A DNA stretch of 64,000 bases from Lepiota brunneoincarnata. Its lineage: Eukaryota; Basidiomycota; Agaricomycetes; Agaricales; Agaricaceae. The notes under the pieces were generated by a model. It was not told the DNA's origin and did no database searches. It saw only the letters and a list, made by a program, of their open reading frames with translations. The DNA lies in contig JAEBUN010000008.1 in NCBI GenBank assembly GCA_023014365.1, positions 186,001-250,000 on the forward strand, written 5' to 3'. Shown here piece by piece: positions 49,301 through 61,341 of this stretch (positions are counted from its first letter, which is position 1; every line of letters starts with the position of its first letter). The translations under genes and the position numbers were made by a program.

Positions 49301-50405
49301 CTCACTGGCTTTTTAGTCCCTGTTTGTTCCCTTGGTCGAACGATTGGGGTACGACTATCACGCCACAGACTCTAGCGACACAACCATGCTCCGAACTCTT
49401 GCTATCGGTCAGGCCGCGGCTGCACATGATCCTAAGTAAGTCTTCCATCATCTTGCTTCAGACCACTTCTCACGCTACCTTAATCATAAGGGTAGTCAAG
49501 GAACTGCGAGATCGCTTCGACCACTACCTGAAGACAGGGGATGACTCCCGTATCCCGGCGGATCTGCAACGCATTACTTACAGTATCGTATGTGAACGCT
49601 AACCATATATCTGGTAAATCATGTAGATTTCTTACAGGTCGTGAGGCACGGAGGACGCGCAGAGTATGAAGCCATCGTTCAGATTCACGATAAACCCAAG
49701 ACTCCCACTGCAAAGATTTCTGCTATGTACGTCCCATGCCATCTTCACTCGGGTAAGGTTGGCCCCTAACCTACTACCAGTCTCGCAATGGGCGCTACAT
49801 ACGATCCTGAATTATTGAAGGAGACCCTTGAATTCATTGGGACAAGGTCTAGGGATCAAGACATTATATATTTCTTCCGCGGCCTGTCTACCAACATTAA
49901 GCAGAGAATGACACTGACCCGGTATTTTAAGGATCAGTACGATACGGTAACTATGATTTGCCCTGTGTGCGAGTAACGCTGAAGAAAGTATTAGCTCGTC
50001 AAACGCTTTGAAAGCGGCTTTACATTGAGATACCTTGTCTCCGTTCGTGACCCGGTCTCGGTTCTCCCGTCCATGTGCCTAATGTATCTGTTCAGGAGTC
50101 CCTCAACTTTTTGTCTACCGAAAAGGACCTCAAGGAGACTGAGGAATTCTTTAAGGCAAGTCGAATTAGAGTGTCCGAGTTGGAAAGCCCGGATTCTTAT
50201 ATCTCACAGGACAAGGACAACTCCAAGTATAATCAGGCCCTGGCACAGAGCTTGGATGGCATCCGTGCGAAGATTCAGTACTTGAAGGTAGAGAACCAGC
50301 TGCCATCAGACTCCTGTAGCATATGCTGACTACCTTTACCCACAGCGTTCTACTGCTGACCTGGAGGACTGGCTGAAGAAATGGCAAGGAGGTTCAAAGT
50401 TGTGA
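46394..50405 (+). CDS. M1-family zinc aminopeptidase (Ape2/Aap1, puromycin-sensitive type)
   Basis: Twenty-five exons (903 aa): 46394-46524, 46581-46646, 46710-46938, 46992-47331, 47386-47504, 47563-47581, 47638-47764, 47819-47885, 47944-47965, 48022-48025, 48074-48203, 48254-48290, 48346-48515, 48569-48678, 48736-48878, 48927-49115, 49169-49266, 49317-49435, 49491-49587, 49638-49726, 49781-49946, 49995-50036, 50096-50155, 50210-50287, 50346-50405. It trims neutral and basic N-terminal residues. GAMENWG binds the substrate amino end; zinc site HEVAHMWFGN with downstream NEGFAT glutamate. The HEXXH motif is split by intron 7. Exons 6 and 10 are 19 and 4 nt. Introns 46939-46991 and 50156-50209 are GC-AG. 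No signal peptide, so cytosolic. Confidence 0.93.
48022..48025 (+). other. Four-nucleotide internal coding exon
   Basis: ACAA lies between a TTTGCAG acceptor and a GTAAAT donor. Including it gives GAC AAA, the conserved Asp-Lys before VFPEWKVDS. Skipping it breaks the frame of the aminopeptidase. Confidence 0.8.
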
Positions 50406-51111
50406 TTGCTGCCGCCACATCTCCACGCGATGTTGCAATGGCCGGATGTTCACGAGAGGCGTAATATATTTGCGAATCACAGAATCCAAACAAAAAGATA
50501 CCATCTAGTCACCCAGGGTCCTTGAACTGAAAGGATTGATTCGTCTATTTCCGTTCACATTGCTGACAGACAGTGAGCGTGTTGCAGGCAAACCACAAGT
50601 TGAACTTTGAGCGGTGATGGCCCATGTGAGGCGGCGCAGTCATGAGGTAGGCCAAGTTTGTCGAGAACGGGGCCTGTGTGTTGGAAGTGCTGGGCGGGAG
50701 CATCTGTCATGTTGATAGGGTGGCTAGAGTGGAACCCGTATTGCCCAAAACTAAGTGGATAGGGCGTCGTGAGGAATGATGAGATCAGGCAGTAACGGGG
50801 GTGAGCGAGCCAAATTAGCCGCTCGTGCACCCCCGCCATTCTGCGGACGGGATCCGCGTACGTCCACGGTCGACTCGTTCATGTGCTCGTCAACTTTCCC
50901 GACAATGCAGGCAGTGCGCAGTGGGTGTGGGTGTGCCAAGGCCAGCGTGAAATGAGCAGGAGCCGACTTTGTGGAGTCCAAGTGGATTACATCAGCAACT
51001 TATTCCTCAGCTCGACGAGTGAATTGTTGTGCTCGCCGACGAACACAACGTTCCCTCGACGTCTCCCGACCACAACACCCATACCATTGCCTAGCATCAC
51101 TCCCAGAATCC
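50406..51111. other. Intergenic region between aminopeptidase and cap methyltransferase genes
   Basis: About 700 bp, both neighbours on the plus strand. Should hold the promoter of the methyltransferase gene. No gene recognised. Confidence 0.35.
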
Positions 51112-52969
51112 ATGCCCGCATTTGATCCCGTCCGGGATGCGGTGCTTAACTCACCTGTCGAGCAAACAAATACGCCCAACTTTGCACACCCCGGACGTTC
51201 GCCAATACCGAGTCCCTCCTTAACTCGCCGGGCAACGGACCTGTCTATGCTTCTCAACGCTGACGCTGCGCCGCCACAACCACCACCACATCGCGCACGC
51301 TCTTCTACTCTATCTCATCTTCTCCACAGCGCATCCAGCAACGACGATAAGCTCGCAACATCACCTCCATTTCGCCGAGCATCGTACCATCAGCCTGAAA
51401 TGCCCGACCCGCGCTTTGCACATCGTCCAGATTCTCGTCAGAGAGAACGTACACCCTCCCCTTCACGACTCTTCCCTGACTCGCCTCGTTCCCGTCCTTC
51501 ATCATCTTCGTCGCACGCGGCGCCTCCTCCCTCAACTGCCCGTAACACATCATCCCCCGTCATGTCCCCCCGAAACACCTCCACCCTTCCTTATAATCCC
51601 AAAATGAGGATCACACCCACATCCTCGGTCCTAATACCCCTGTCACCTGCAGAGGTGCAGATGTTCAAGAACTACCGCGGACAGGGCGCTGCTCGTCTAC
51701 TCAAACGGAAACGTGCACCCAGCGACGAACCTGAGCAACCGCCAGCGAAAAGGCACGCAGGCGATGTTGGTGTCGTAGTTGATCACTGTGCGTTGAACCC
51801 CCCTGCCTTCTCAAACGCCCACCCTAATTTTCGTTACTCGCAGACAACTCCCGACCAGACGTCGGTGTGGTGCAAAGACTCGAATCGCCTATCATCGGTC
51901 TCAAAAATTTTAATAATTGGGTCAAGTCGGTTCTTATAACCCGATTTGCACATCCCGCTCTGACAAAGAGCACACACACCCGAGGACGGTCCAAGGGCAA
52001 AGTTCTTGATATGGGCTGCGGAAAAGGCGGTGACCTGACCAAATGGGCAAAAGCCCACACTAGGGAACTATTAGGAGTTGGTGCGCGCTTTTTTTTACCC
52101 CTCGAACCGGTTATATCGGGCTATACTTCACACACAGATATCGCTGCCGTGTCAGTGGACCAGGCTCGAGCTCGATGGGAGTCCCTCCGTCCACCAAAGT
52201 TCGATGCGGCATTCGCCGCACTGGATTGCTACACAGAATCAATATCTAAAGCATTTCCCCCAGCCAGGCTCGTACAGCATTTCGATGTCGTGTCCATGCA
52301 ATTTTGTATGCACTACGCCTTTGAAACCATTCAAAAAGCTCGATGTATGCTCGATAATGTCACTCGGTATCTTCGCCCCGGGGGCGTCTTTATTGGCACA
52401 ATACCCAATTCTGAGCTCCTCTTGTACGATTCTCCCTTGTACCCCTCCCCATTGGGTCGCTGATTATCAAGGCTCCAGAGATCAACTAAACTCAATACCT
52501 TCCTAGCTCTAAAGACCTATCTTTTGGGAATGATGTTTACACCATTCGATTTGAGAGTCGCGATCAAAGACCAATGTTTGGACATAAATACACATTCTTC
52601 CTCAAAGACGCTGTGGAAAATGTACCAGAATACGTCGTCCGATGGGATAATTTTGTCCAGTAAGTATCCAACAGCACAGCTTGGTCAATATACCCTTATC
52701 TTACCGTACTCAGGTTGGCGAATGATTATAACCTTGAGCTGCTCTACAAGAAAGAGTTCCACGAAGTGTTTGAAGAGAACCGGGAAGATCCTGAATTTGG
52801 ACCGCTAATGGTCCGTATGAAGGTTGTCGATGCGAATGGTGAGAGCTCGATGGACGAATCACAGTGGGAAGCTGCGAGTAAGTCATATATCCCCAACGCC
52901 CCTCGAAATCCCTTACCTACGTTGGTTGGCATAGATCTATACATTGCCTTTGCATTCCAGAAACGTTGA
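51112..52969 (+). CDS. ABD1: mRNA cap guanine-N7 methyltransferase
   Basis: Exons 51112-51787, 51844-52080, 52138-52423, 52507-52659, 52714-52877 and 52935-52969 (516 aa). It methylates the cap guanine of nascent mRNA with S-adenosylmethionine. A disordered Ser/Pro/Arg-rich N-terminal region of about 200 residues precedes the catalytic part. SAM-binding motif [15 protein letters not shown]; cap-site signature HYNSRPDVG just before it; [55 protein letters not shown] and a final [10 protein letters not shown]. The join at [12 protein letters not shown] (intron 52424-52506) is slightly shorter than in homologues, so a small additional exon there cannot be excluded. Confidence 0.92.
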
Positions 52970-54227
52970 CATGGTCCTTGTTCGTACCCTTGTCTGTGAA
53001 CCTCCTGTTCTTCGCGTGTATAATATCCGCCGATCTTGCCTGCCAGTACACATCCATATTGACACCACATGCATTTCGTTCACTACTTCAAGTCACTTCC
53101 TAATTACGGTCCTTTGTTTAGCGATTTGTTAAATATACACCCATCGCATTCATCAGTGCCTTCCATTATATAACGTTGTTGAAGTACGAATGTCGAGTAC
53201 ATGGCGACTATGAAAGTCCCCAGCAGCGATAGGGTTATAGTCGCAAAGTCAACGATGTGTTTGATTGTGGAAAACTATCGACCCGGAACACATCGGGTGG
53301 GGGTTTGCTGTGAGGCATAGCCGTAGTCTGCAGCGAAAACACGGGTCTCCATAACTATGCGGGACGATGGACGTTCGCCCAGATGAGGAGGGGATGATTC
53401 AAACACGACATCTCGCAACTACAGACGGACGAGAAGCTTGAGCTCACGCTAATATAGATAATTCCTTCATGAGCGCATCATCGATAAATGGAGCGTCAAG
53501 ATACAAACACGTCAAATACACAAACGATAACTCGAACCAAAGCCCATTTCGCCCTACACAATGTGAGCGAAATCACTCGCTGTCATCGATAAACACAGTG
53601 ATCAAGGCGTCTGAGTCGGGTACGGGCGCACAGCGGATACTTGGAGAGCACGTTCGATGTCAGCGACACCAGCTCGAGTTTTTATTTATGGGTGACTATC
53701 CAACTCGAATGAACACTGAAATCCTACGCCTGGACCGGACACTCCTGTGGACATATCGTTTTGTAAGAGCTGTTGGAATCCCCGCCAGTTGATGCGGAAA
53801 TCCGAATGCTCCTTGGCTGTCGACAGGAAGTGAGCAATATCGATGATTTGGGAGGCGGACCAGTGCATAGGCTGTTCCGATCCTGGTGGTATTCACAATC
53901 GCCGCGAAGACTACTCCCCAGTAGCAGGGGCCAGCCTACGCAGTGTGATCCGGGGAGTAACGGTGTCTGTTAAACCAGCTAATTGTAATGTGTGTGTGTG
54001 TGTAATAATATAACATTGACAACGATGGAAGGTCATGCAACGAATACGGTAAACAGTAGCAGTAATACGAAGAAATCATAAAAGTGTGACACAAGGATCG
54101 TGAAAAAACCGCCATGGCACTATTGCCAGGTAGGGAGAAATAATGAGACAGGACCGAGGCATGGATATATATGGGGGAAAGGGAATAAAACGGACGAAAG
54201 CCCTTCCCTGTGTGTACTATATTTCTC
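52970..54227. other. Convergent intergenic region, no gene seen
   Basis: About 1.26 kb between two convergent stop codons. One TG dinucleotide run (53989-54003). No recognisable coding exon on either strand. Confidence 0.4.
53989..54003. repeat. TG dinucleotide microsatellite
   Basis: Seven perfect TG units in the intergenic region. Confidence 0.8.
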
Positions 54228-57200
54228 CTACTCTTGACCGAAACCCACGGTTTCTCTGTAGCAAGGAGGAAAAATCAGCGACTTTCCTACCGAAAAGGGA
54301 CGGAAAAGCCAAACGCACTCTACAGCCAGTGTCAGCTTCTGTTCCAGACTTGCGTAATCCTTATACGGAGGTAGGTCAATCCTATTGAAACAAGTGTGAC
54401 TCTTTGGCAGTTGCGAGGGGTCGCCAGACTTCTCGATTGTAAATCGTCTAGGACCATCCGAGCCTTGAAGGTCTTTAAACCCGTTGACAGGTATGCGGGA
54501 TGTTCCAGTCGCAAATTGGAGCAGGCGTGATTTGCGTTCTGGAGGCCAAGAGCGGACGCACTTCCAGAACCATTGAATAACTTCGTCGGTCTGTTCGTAG
54601 CCACGGTAATCTGTGTACTTCGTCCAGTCGTCACTAAAACTGTATGTCAGCCCTTTAATAGGTCAGATAGAAGCGGGAAGGGCGTACACATCAATTTCAG
54701 ACATGCCGCCAATGAGCAGCTCTAGCTCTCTTTCATCGAAAACGGTGATGAGGTCCTGAGGTATGAGCTCGCTGAATCCAGACATGAATGCATCAAACTG
54801 TTCCTTGACACGCTTCGAGATGCGGTACTCGACCACCGCATCCACGTATTCCTTCTTGTTTTCCTCTGTCACTGCAACATCCGCACCTCCGGGCCTCAAG
54901 TCTACTATCACCATCTCACCAAACCGATCTTCGGTAGTCGTGAATGTCTCGTCGATGATGTCCGTGATATCATTTTCGCTATTTGTAAAGTGAGTAGGCC
55001 ATATAATCGGCGTAGTTCGAGAAGCTTACAGCATCCATGTAAGTCCACGGTGTAGTTCCGCGTCGACACTCTCTAAATCAGATAGTGTCACCTTCTTTTT
55101 CAGGATCATCTTGTAGAAGCTAACAATGAAGTAGGCATCGAGGAATCGGCGATGGAAGATGCCTAAACCCAGGCACCGACCGATGAATTTGAAGTAGTTC
55201 AAGTGTTCAGGATTGACGCCAGATGCTGGGTTAATCTGGAGGGTATAGTTGTCGTGTGCAGAATACTCAAATAAGCAGTAGAAGGGGTTGAACATTTCGT
55301 GCGACAGCAGGAAGAAGAATTCTCTGTTAAATTATTCACGTGAGTCTGCATAGAACTTCGGAGGTCAAGAACACACTCACCTCGAGAGACCACCGTAATC
55401 TAGGCCATCCTCGCCATCAAATTTGATCATTAACCGTTTCTTGAGGTCATTGGGTGTCTGCCTCATAATTTCCGCATAGCTGTCTTCGAAGATGTGGTTG
55501 CGCCTAACTTTTATTTGACAATTACCAGGCTGTGCGCGCATCGCAGGCTGACTTCGGAAATAAATAAGTTTCCGCCTAAAGTCACGCTTATACTGGGGCA
55601 CATTGGAATCGAGGGTTGATGGCAGGCGGGGATCGTCCCAAGTAGTGGTTTTCGTGTTGTGATCGACAAAGTACACCCGGGCCGTGGATGTAAGACGCAT
55701 CTCCCACCCAGAAGGCAAAGGTCCTAATTGTGAAATAGTCTGAGGCTGGAGTGCTGACCCTTGCCCATTTGGTCCCATGACACGTATGATAGTCTGCCGG
55801 CGGGGATCAACCCATGTAGTCGTCCGTGTGTTGTGGTCAACATAATAGGGACGTCCCTCGGGGGTGTATCGCTCCTCCCAACCATTCGGTAGGGCACCGG
55901 AACCCGCAGTTGTGGCCGTACTGGTTGGGATTGCTGCAGGAGTCGCAGTGGGCGCCGCGGGAGTACTGCTAGCACGATACGACGGGTTACTTGCTTCCAG
56001 TAGGTCATCGGCGAGGATACGCCGGGAATGTTGATCACGGGCGGCATTAGTTTCGCTGTCTTGAGCGTCGTGATTCACGGCAGCGCTGGGGGATGGCCTG
56101 TTCCACGTTGTTGTACGAGTATTGTGGTCAACGTAGTACGTGCGACCAAGTGGGTCAATGCGACGTTCCCACCCGGGAGGTAGAGGGCCATATTGATCAA
56201 CATTAGGGTTAAAATTGCGCATATGGGAGTTCTGGGTCGGAGTGGCTACGGCAGCGGCGGCAGCCTGGGATTGTGTGGTTTGGGTTGATGGGATAGGAGT
56301 TGGTGCTGCGGAGGAAGAGGTGGGACTTGAGGCGGACGTGGGACGAGATATAGAACTGGGTGATTGTTGAGATGGTTGCTGTTCTTGCTCAACGGAGGCA
56401 GTTGCCGAAGTCACACTGGGAACAGGCATCGTGATATGTCCATTTCCGCCATTTTCAGAGGGCGTGGCGTGGGAACTTGGCGTCCTGGATAGTCCGTTGT
56501 TACCTGCTGCGCTTTGGGCAACTAGATTCGATGAGCTTGCTGCGGGAGAGCTGTCGAGGCTCATATCCGTAATAGCTGTAGCGAGGCTTGATGTCGCCGC
56601 TGGCCCAGGATTTGGGATTGGCTGATTAGTGCCTGCTGATAGGTAGATAATAAGTTTCCCATGCACAACTAGGTTGTCATTTGACTTCTTGAGGTCCAGT
56701 GTGAGCATTTCTGAATTGAAAACAACGATGTCTAGTTGGTTTGTTTGTCGGGAAAGCACATAAACATTTGCGCACCATGTCCGCTCAGTTCCAGGTCCAG
56801 CACATCGCTAACCCTGATGTTCACAACTCCCAAAAAACCTTGATCTTTCCGCTTGAATTTGCGTTGATCAAAGATCTGTACAGCAATGACAGACGATTCC
56901 TTGACCGTTCTAGGAATCAGAGGTGTTAGGTATCGCAAATGGCAAATGGCAGTACCGCGACTCACATGTCGAAAGTCTCGTTCCAGTATGGATTCAGAGT
57001 CTTCTTTATGACGCTAGTCGTGTGAGTTTGCTCCGCGTCCACTGTCAAGACAGCAAATGGGTCGGGGAGCCTAAATACGTCGCGCTTCGACAGACCATCC
57101 GCGGCGACGACTGAGGTTGAAATCAGAGATTGTATGCGAACTTCAACTGTCGTGACAGAAAACGCTGCCAACCTGTAACCCTGATTCTCTTCTCTCTGGG

Positions 57201-57273
57201 GTGGGAAGGGAGATGAGGATGTGTAGACAACAGTCGGTGGTCAGACTTACGCTGGTCGGGGAGGAGCAGACAT
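54228..57273 (-). CDS. RSP5: NEDD4-family HECT E3 ubiquitin ligase Rsp5
   Basis: Complement of 54228-54255, 54319-54633, 54688-54978, 55030-55323, 55381-56710, 56776-56909, 56966-57172 and 57251-57273 (873 aa). Order: C2 domain ([54 protein letters not shown]), a Ser/Thr/Gln-rich linker, three WW domains ([40 protein letters not shown]), then the HECT domain with the catalytic cysteine in [11 protein letters not shown] and ending EETVGFGQE. It ubiquitinates PY-motif adaptors and membrane transporters for endocytosis and acts in many other pathways. The first coding exon has only 23 nt, joined through acceptor at 57173-57175. The last exon codes nine residues. Confidence 0.93.
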
Positions 57274-57414
57274 GGTGAGTGAAGTTGAAGGAACAAGAGA
57301 AGGAAAGGGAAGCAGAGCTTCGCACAATATGGACAGGATGTTCTGAGGAGGGACAGTAGTGGAAGAGACAGGAAGGAGTCTGGACGAGTGGGAGCAGCAA
57401 GATTGCACCGTGAC

Positions 57415-57672
57415 ATGTCACACAGCACTGCCTACTACAGCGTTCACTCGAACCTTGCCCTGGTCTTCCCCCGTACCCGCCTGCACCTCCCACAGCACTC
57501 ACAGTGTATACAGCTTTTCTTTGAGGCCCTCAACGCCGCTGCTCCATCTGGTGGCGGCGAAAGCTCATTTGAGTGGAATGTTAGCATCCATGTGCCCGCA
57601 CGTGTGATTGACTGTCGCCGTCACCCCCTTGCACAGCCCAGCGATGTGAACAACTGCATCTCGGCTTGCTAA
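57415..57672 (+). CDS. Candidate small gene, first exon of an unrecognised protein
   Basis: An ATG-initiated frame of 85 codons (MSHSTAYYSVHSNLALVFPR onward) has a protein-like composition (FFEALNAAAP, FEWNVSIHVPARV). A GTGAAC donor at 57645 could join it to the open frame after the TTTTTCAG acceptor near 57775 (ILSLLSSVFFPSLTL..., ending 57946). It starts 142 bp from the RSP5 start on the other strand. No family recognised. Confidence 0.3.
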   Translation: MSHSTAYYSVHSNLALVFPRTRLHLPQHSQCIQLFFEALNAAAPSGGGESSFEWNVSIHVPARVIDCRRHPLAQPSDVNNCISAC

Positions 57673-57923
57673 TCCATCCGTATTGTAATTACTTGTGGTT
57701 AATCGGACAGGTAACGTATCGTCTCGTATCTCTGGTGGACCACGTCTTTTTACATGTAGGTCGTTTCTTTTTCAGATACTGTCGCTGCTCTCCAGCGTCT
57801 TCTTCCCCTCGTTGACCCTCTGCCGAACAGCGTTGTTGCTGTATGGAACCAACCAAAAGACTCGTCGACAGCTTGCACAAACACTTCAAGCACTATTCGT
57901 CACTCACCATATGTGGGGAGGTA

Positions 57924-58465
57924 TCAGCCCCACCGTTGAATGGTGATATCGGTGGGCTCAGAAGTCTCTCCTCCTTCGCGTTCCATCAGCATCAGGACAG
58001 CCATAGGCCACCTCGAGCTCACATCTTCTCCTGCCATATCAATCAAATAAGGCACTTCACGTTTTCTCCTGAAGAGTGCGATTAATTCAGGCATGAAATC
58101 GGGTACGAGTCGATGGACCAGGCTGGGCGCGATGTATAATACGTTCAAAAATGGGCTGACGGAGATTCGTCCAAGCATTATATACATAGCAATCATGTGC
58201 GAGAAGACCGTCACCTGTTACTCCTCGCCGTGGCCTTCGCTTCCAGGCACTAGGTGTCACTTCTATCGCCACAAGTCCTTCCCAGCACCAATGTCGGCTG
58301 CGATTCCTGAGTAGACAAATACTTGCCACTTTGAACCGGAATCTCAGTCAATTTATCCGCAAGCTTACCAGCAGCCGACAGAGCCCATGTCAAGGATATA
58401 AGATTGAGTAATAGCCTGAGACAAGAATAGACTGCCTGGACTGGCGAGGTCGGAGTGCGATGCAT
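57924..58465 (-). CDS. Candidate hydrophobic protein gene, exon structure unresolved
   Basis: Minus-strand frames form a membrane-protein-like series: RLLLNLISLTWALSAAG (58465 down to a GTAAGC donor near 58370), IAADIGAGKDLW near 58310-58270, then VTVFSHMIAMYIMLGRISVS and VPDFMPELIALFRRKREVPY down to the stop at 57924. An acceptor (GTAACAG) precedes VTVFSH. I could not find one set of junctions that keeps phase throughout, so the gene may be mis-joined, broken or partly chance. Confidence 0.3.
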
Positions 58466-58565
58466 AACGACTTACAATAGCAACTACTGCCATATCTGGT
58501 AGATAGACGTTCCCCGCAATAGCATGTAATTGAGACCCTTCACAGCTCCTCTGTGCCTAACTACC

Positions 58566-60258
58566 ATGTCTACAGCAATTGAGAATCCAATGAACGCTGT
58601 AAGTGGCTTTCACGGCCTATCGCGAACACAGGGCATGATAAAACAATACTCAGGCACATAATCACGCAGCCAACGCGGAAGAGCACACAAACAACGGGCT
58701 GATAGTTTTCGCCATGGAAGAACACTCCAAAGCCGCAAGGGCATACATGGCCGCCATCGAGCGCAGTCATGATGAATCAGTTCAGGCTTTTTCATCTGCT
58801 TGATGACCACTATAATCATATGCCCTTTCCCTTTGTTTTTTTTTTTCATGTCGCCCACAGGCCAAACGCACTCTGCGCATGCTGCATAGCGAGCAACTGA
58901 AAGCCGGGAAGGATCTACAAAGGCGGATCGATAAACTTAAAGAAGAAGGGAAGGACCCCTCACTACCTCAGCCAATACCGAATCCTACTATGAATGCACC
59001 GCGGCCGAGAGATGTTGCCCCCGTCCAAAGAACTGTGAATCCCCCACCAGTCCCGAATCGCGTAGAATCCCCACAACCTCCACAGAGGATGGTAGACACA
59101 GTAGATGAGTCGTTCATGCTTCTAGGCGGGCAAAGGGTGCGTCTCCTTTTCTCTAGCCGCTTCTATCCCCCATTCCATATCGGTTTATCGACCTCTCCTA
59201 CCCTGGCTATCATCAGTCAGAACCTGGTGACCCCTTCAATCAATTTTGGAACATAATGCAAGGCATGCTTGATAACCTCTCACAACCTGTTCCGTTACCC
59301 GTTGCGTTTGCCAGCGCGCCACTGGGAAACACAGACATAGAAGGAATACCGACACATGGAACAAAGACACCACCTTCTTTGGGGTCGTCAAGTAGAAGAG
59401 AGCCCGGGAGCGATACAGAAGGCGATGAGCCCATTCTGGCAAGGCTCGGGAGGCGGATTGGGATGGCCAGGGATAGTAGACGACAGTTGCAGAAGAGTCA
59501 TGTCCCGTCAGCCGAAGACGATAACTTCGACGATTCAATTTTTGACGACGGTAGGATCTCCGAGAGTCTATATAATACGAATTATCTCATATATTATCGT
59601 CTGTAGTTGACGAACTTTCAGAGTCGTTCCTGCTCATTCCATCTGGTTCGGAACCTTCGCACGCGGCCCTCAAAAAGGAGAATGTGTCTTTGAAAGCCGA
59701 TCTAGCAAACACGCAAAGACGTCTAGAAGCGGCGGAAAAGGTACTTCAACTACGTAGAGAGCAGGATCAGCACCTTCGAGACAGTATATACCGGGCCGCA
59801 GGAGAGGTTCGTTTTGCTCTTCTCTTTAGTGACTTTCTAGCGAGCTGTGGCACAGGCACAAGCGGGTCATGGGGGCATCAATGCTTCAGCGACCAGGCGT
59901 GGACCTTAACAATCTGAATCTGAATGTCTCCCCACTCCCAATACCTGGGCTGACACCTGGTCGGGAGACCCAGTACCTGCAAAGAATCAAAGAATTGGAG
60001 AACGAGGTCCGACAGGCTCGGATAGAGAATGAAAAAAATGTATGTATGTATCCTGCTCTCTTACCACAAGACTGGTACCAATTGGCTTTGGTCCAACAGA
60101 GAGCGATGATCACGAAATATCGCGAAAGGTGGGAAAAGCTGAAAGAGTCCGCTAAGCGGAAGAAAGAGGCAAAGGTGGCTGCCGAGCTCGCTGCTTCGCC
60201 TGTCAGGGAAAAAATCATCGAGGAACCGGAGGCGGAGGAGGCACTGGATAACACATGA
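58566..60258 (+). CDS. MIT-domain plus coiled-coil protein (possible Atg38/NRBF2 relative)
   Basis: Exons 58566-58598, 58654-58779, 58861-59136, 59217-59550, 59607-59806, 59863-60039 and 60100-60258 (434 aa). A three-helix MIT-like domain lies near residues 12-85: NHAANAEEHTNNGLIVFAME, ARAYMAAIERSHDESAKRTL, MLHSEQLKAGKDLQRRI. Then come a Pro-rich linker, a conserved-looking patch (GDPFNQFWNIMQGMLDNLSQ), an acidic stretch and two coiled-coil segments (LANTQRRLEAAEKVLQLRRE; YLQRIKELENEVRQARIENE, KYRERWEKLKESAKRKKEAK). N-terminal MIT with C-terminal coiled coil is the layout of Atg38/NRBF2, subunits of the autophagy PI3-kinase complex I; the match is by layout only. ESCRT-type adaptors are an alternative. 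The last intron (60 nt) is in frame and stop-free. Confidence 0.65.
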
Positions 60259-60495
60259 TGCCGAGGACTTATCATTATTATACAATGTCAATTATAGCCT
60301 ATCAGTGCTCCGATGCATCTGCCGAGGGGAAAGGCGATCAGTCCTGTCAGCTTCAATTTTCGATGGTCATCATAAATGTTTAGGTTGAAGATCTGCAGTC
60401 AGATACTTTTGCACAAGATCTATGAGCGCTCATTAAATCCCGCAAAGTAAACCCCGTCGCCAATCCCTTGCTCAGGTGGAGAGCAGATCCCTAAC

Positions 60496-61151
60496 TTAAA
60501 CAAAGAGACTAAAATCTTCGATCCGCAACGATCGGGTGAAGGTGTCGAAATCTGCTTCCGCTTTCTGATCCTGCTGCTCCGTGGCTGCTTCCTCCGTCAA
60601 CAGATCTCAGAGGAATATTGAAGGTCACCACGAGATCTATGGGCGGCACTTCCACACGATACAGGGCCATGTGGACCTTTACCTCATCGGGTACTGTGTG
60701 ATTGAATTTGGGTACCTTCTGAGTGCCACGAAGGATGGTGACCGGAGCCACTTTGTCTCCTCTGTCGGTTTCAATGACACTGACAGTCGAAATTTGAGAT
60801 GAAACAGCAGGAGTTGTCATGTGCTAGTGAGTCGAAATGATATCTAGCAGTGGCGTTTGAACTTTGATGCCCAGTGCCAGTCAAAAATTTGCACGCGAAC
60901 TTACTTGATTGCGCCCTCGAAATCGGTGGGTTGTACGCGCTCCAAGATCTCCACAATAATACTGACTCCGGAGTCTGGGTACACGAATGCCTCCTGGTTA
61001 TCGGGTACCTGGCGCAGGTCCCTAGCTTTCTATTAATCAGAAACTTTATTTATTGTGATATAACCGCATACGAAATATCAACGAGATCGACGCGGGTCTT
61101 TGCTTTTATCGCACTGCCGAACAATAGTCGGTCAGCGTACTTGGGAAGCAT
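60496..61151 (-). pseudogene. MOG1: MOG1-type Ran guanine nucleotide release factor, two apparent 1-nt frameshifts
   Basis: Complement of 60496-60843, 60905-61021 and 61072-61151. Recognised by RLLFGSAIKAK, DISDLRQVPDNQEAFVYPDS, IIVEILERVQPTDFEGAIKY, HFDSLAHDNS, ILRGTQKVPKFN, VHMALYRVEVPPIDLVVTFN and the ending FTRSLRIEDFSLFV. Mog1 binds Ran and helps nuclear protein import. These pieces lie in three frames of the last exon: one shift near 60810-60822, a second near 60601-60612. No intron fits either place. Both shifts equal one extra base each, and the total exon length is off by two, which agrees. Two closely spaced indels suggest assembly error or recent inactivation. An upstream in-frame ATG at 61244 would add 31 residues; I prefer 61151 because family members start near there. 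Confidence 0.75.
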
Positions 61152-61341
61152 AGAGTGGTTGAAGGAGGCTGTGGTGGTTGTTTTAAATCTGGGAGCAGTG
61201 ACCAGTCTTTGACTGTGATAAGCGGTGGCGTCGGGTTCGGACATAGAACCGGCGAGGCCGGTCCGGTGATACATATGTATCACGTGATACCCTGCTGATC
61301 AACAATTCGATTTCGCGTCGCGTTCACAGTTGCGCGCAACG
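61152..61341. promoter_or_regulatory. Compact divergent promoter of MOG1 (-) and NDC80 (+)
   Basis: 190 bp between the chosen start codons (98 bp if MOG1 starts at 61244). ACATATGTATCACGTGATA near 61270 contains a CACGTG E-box and a palindromic core. Confidence 0.4.
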
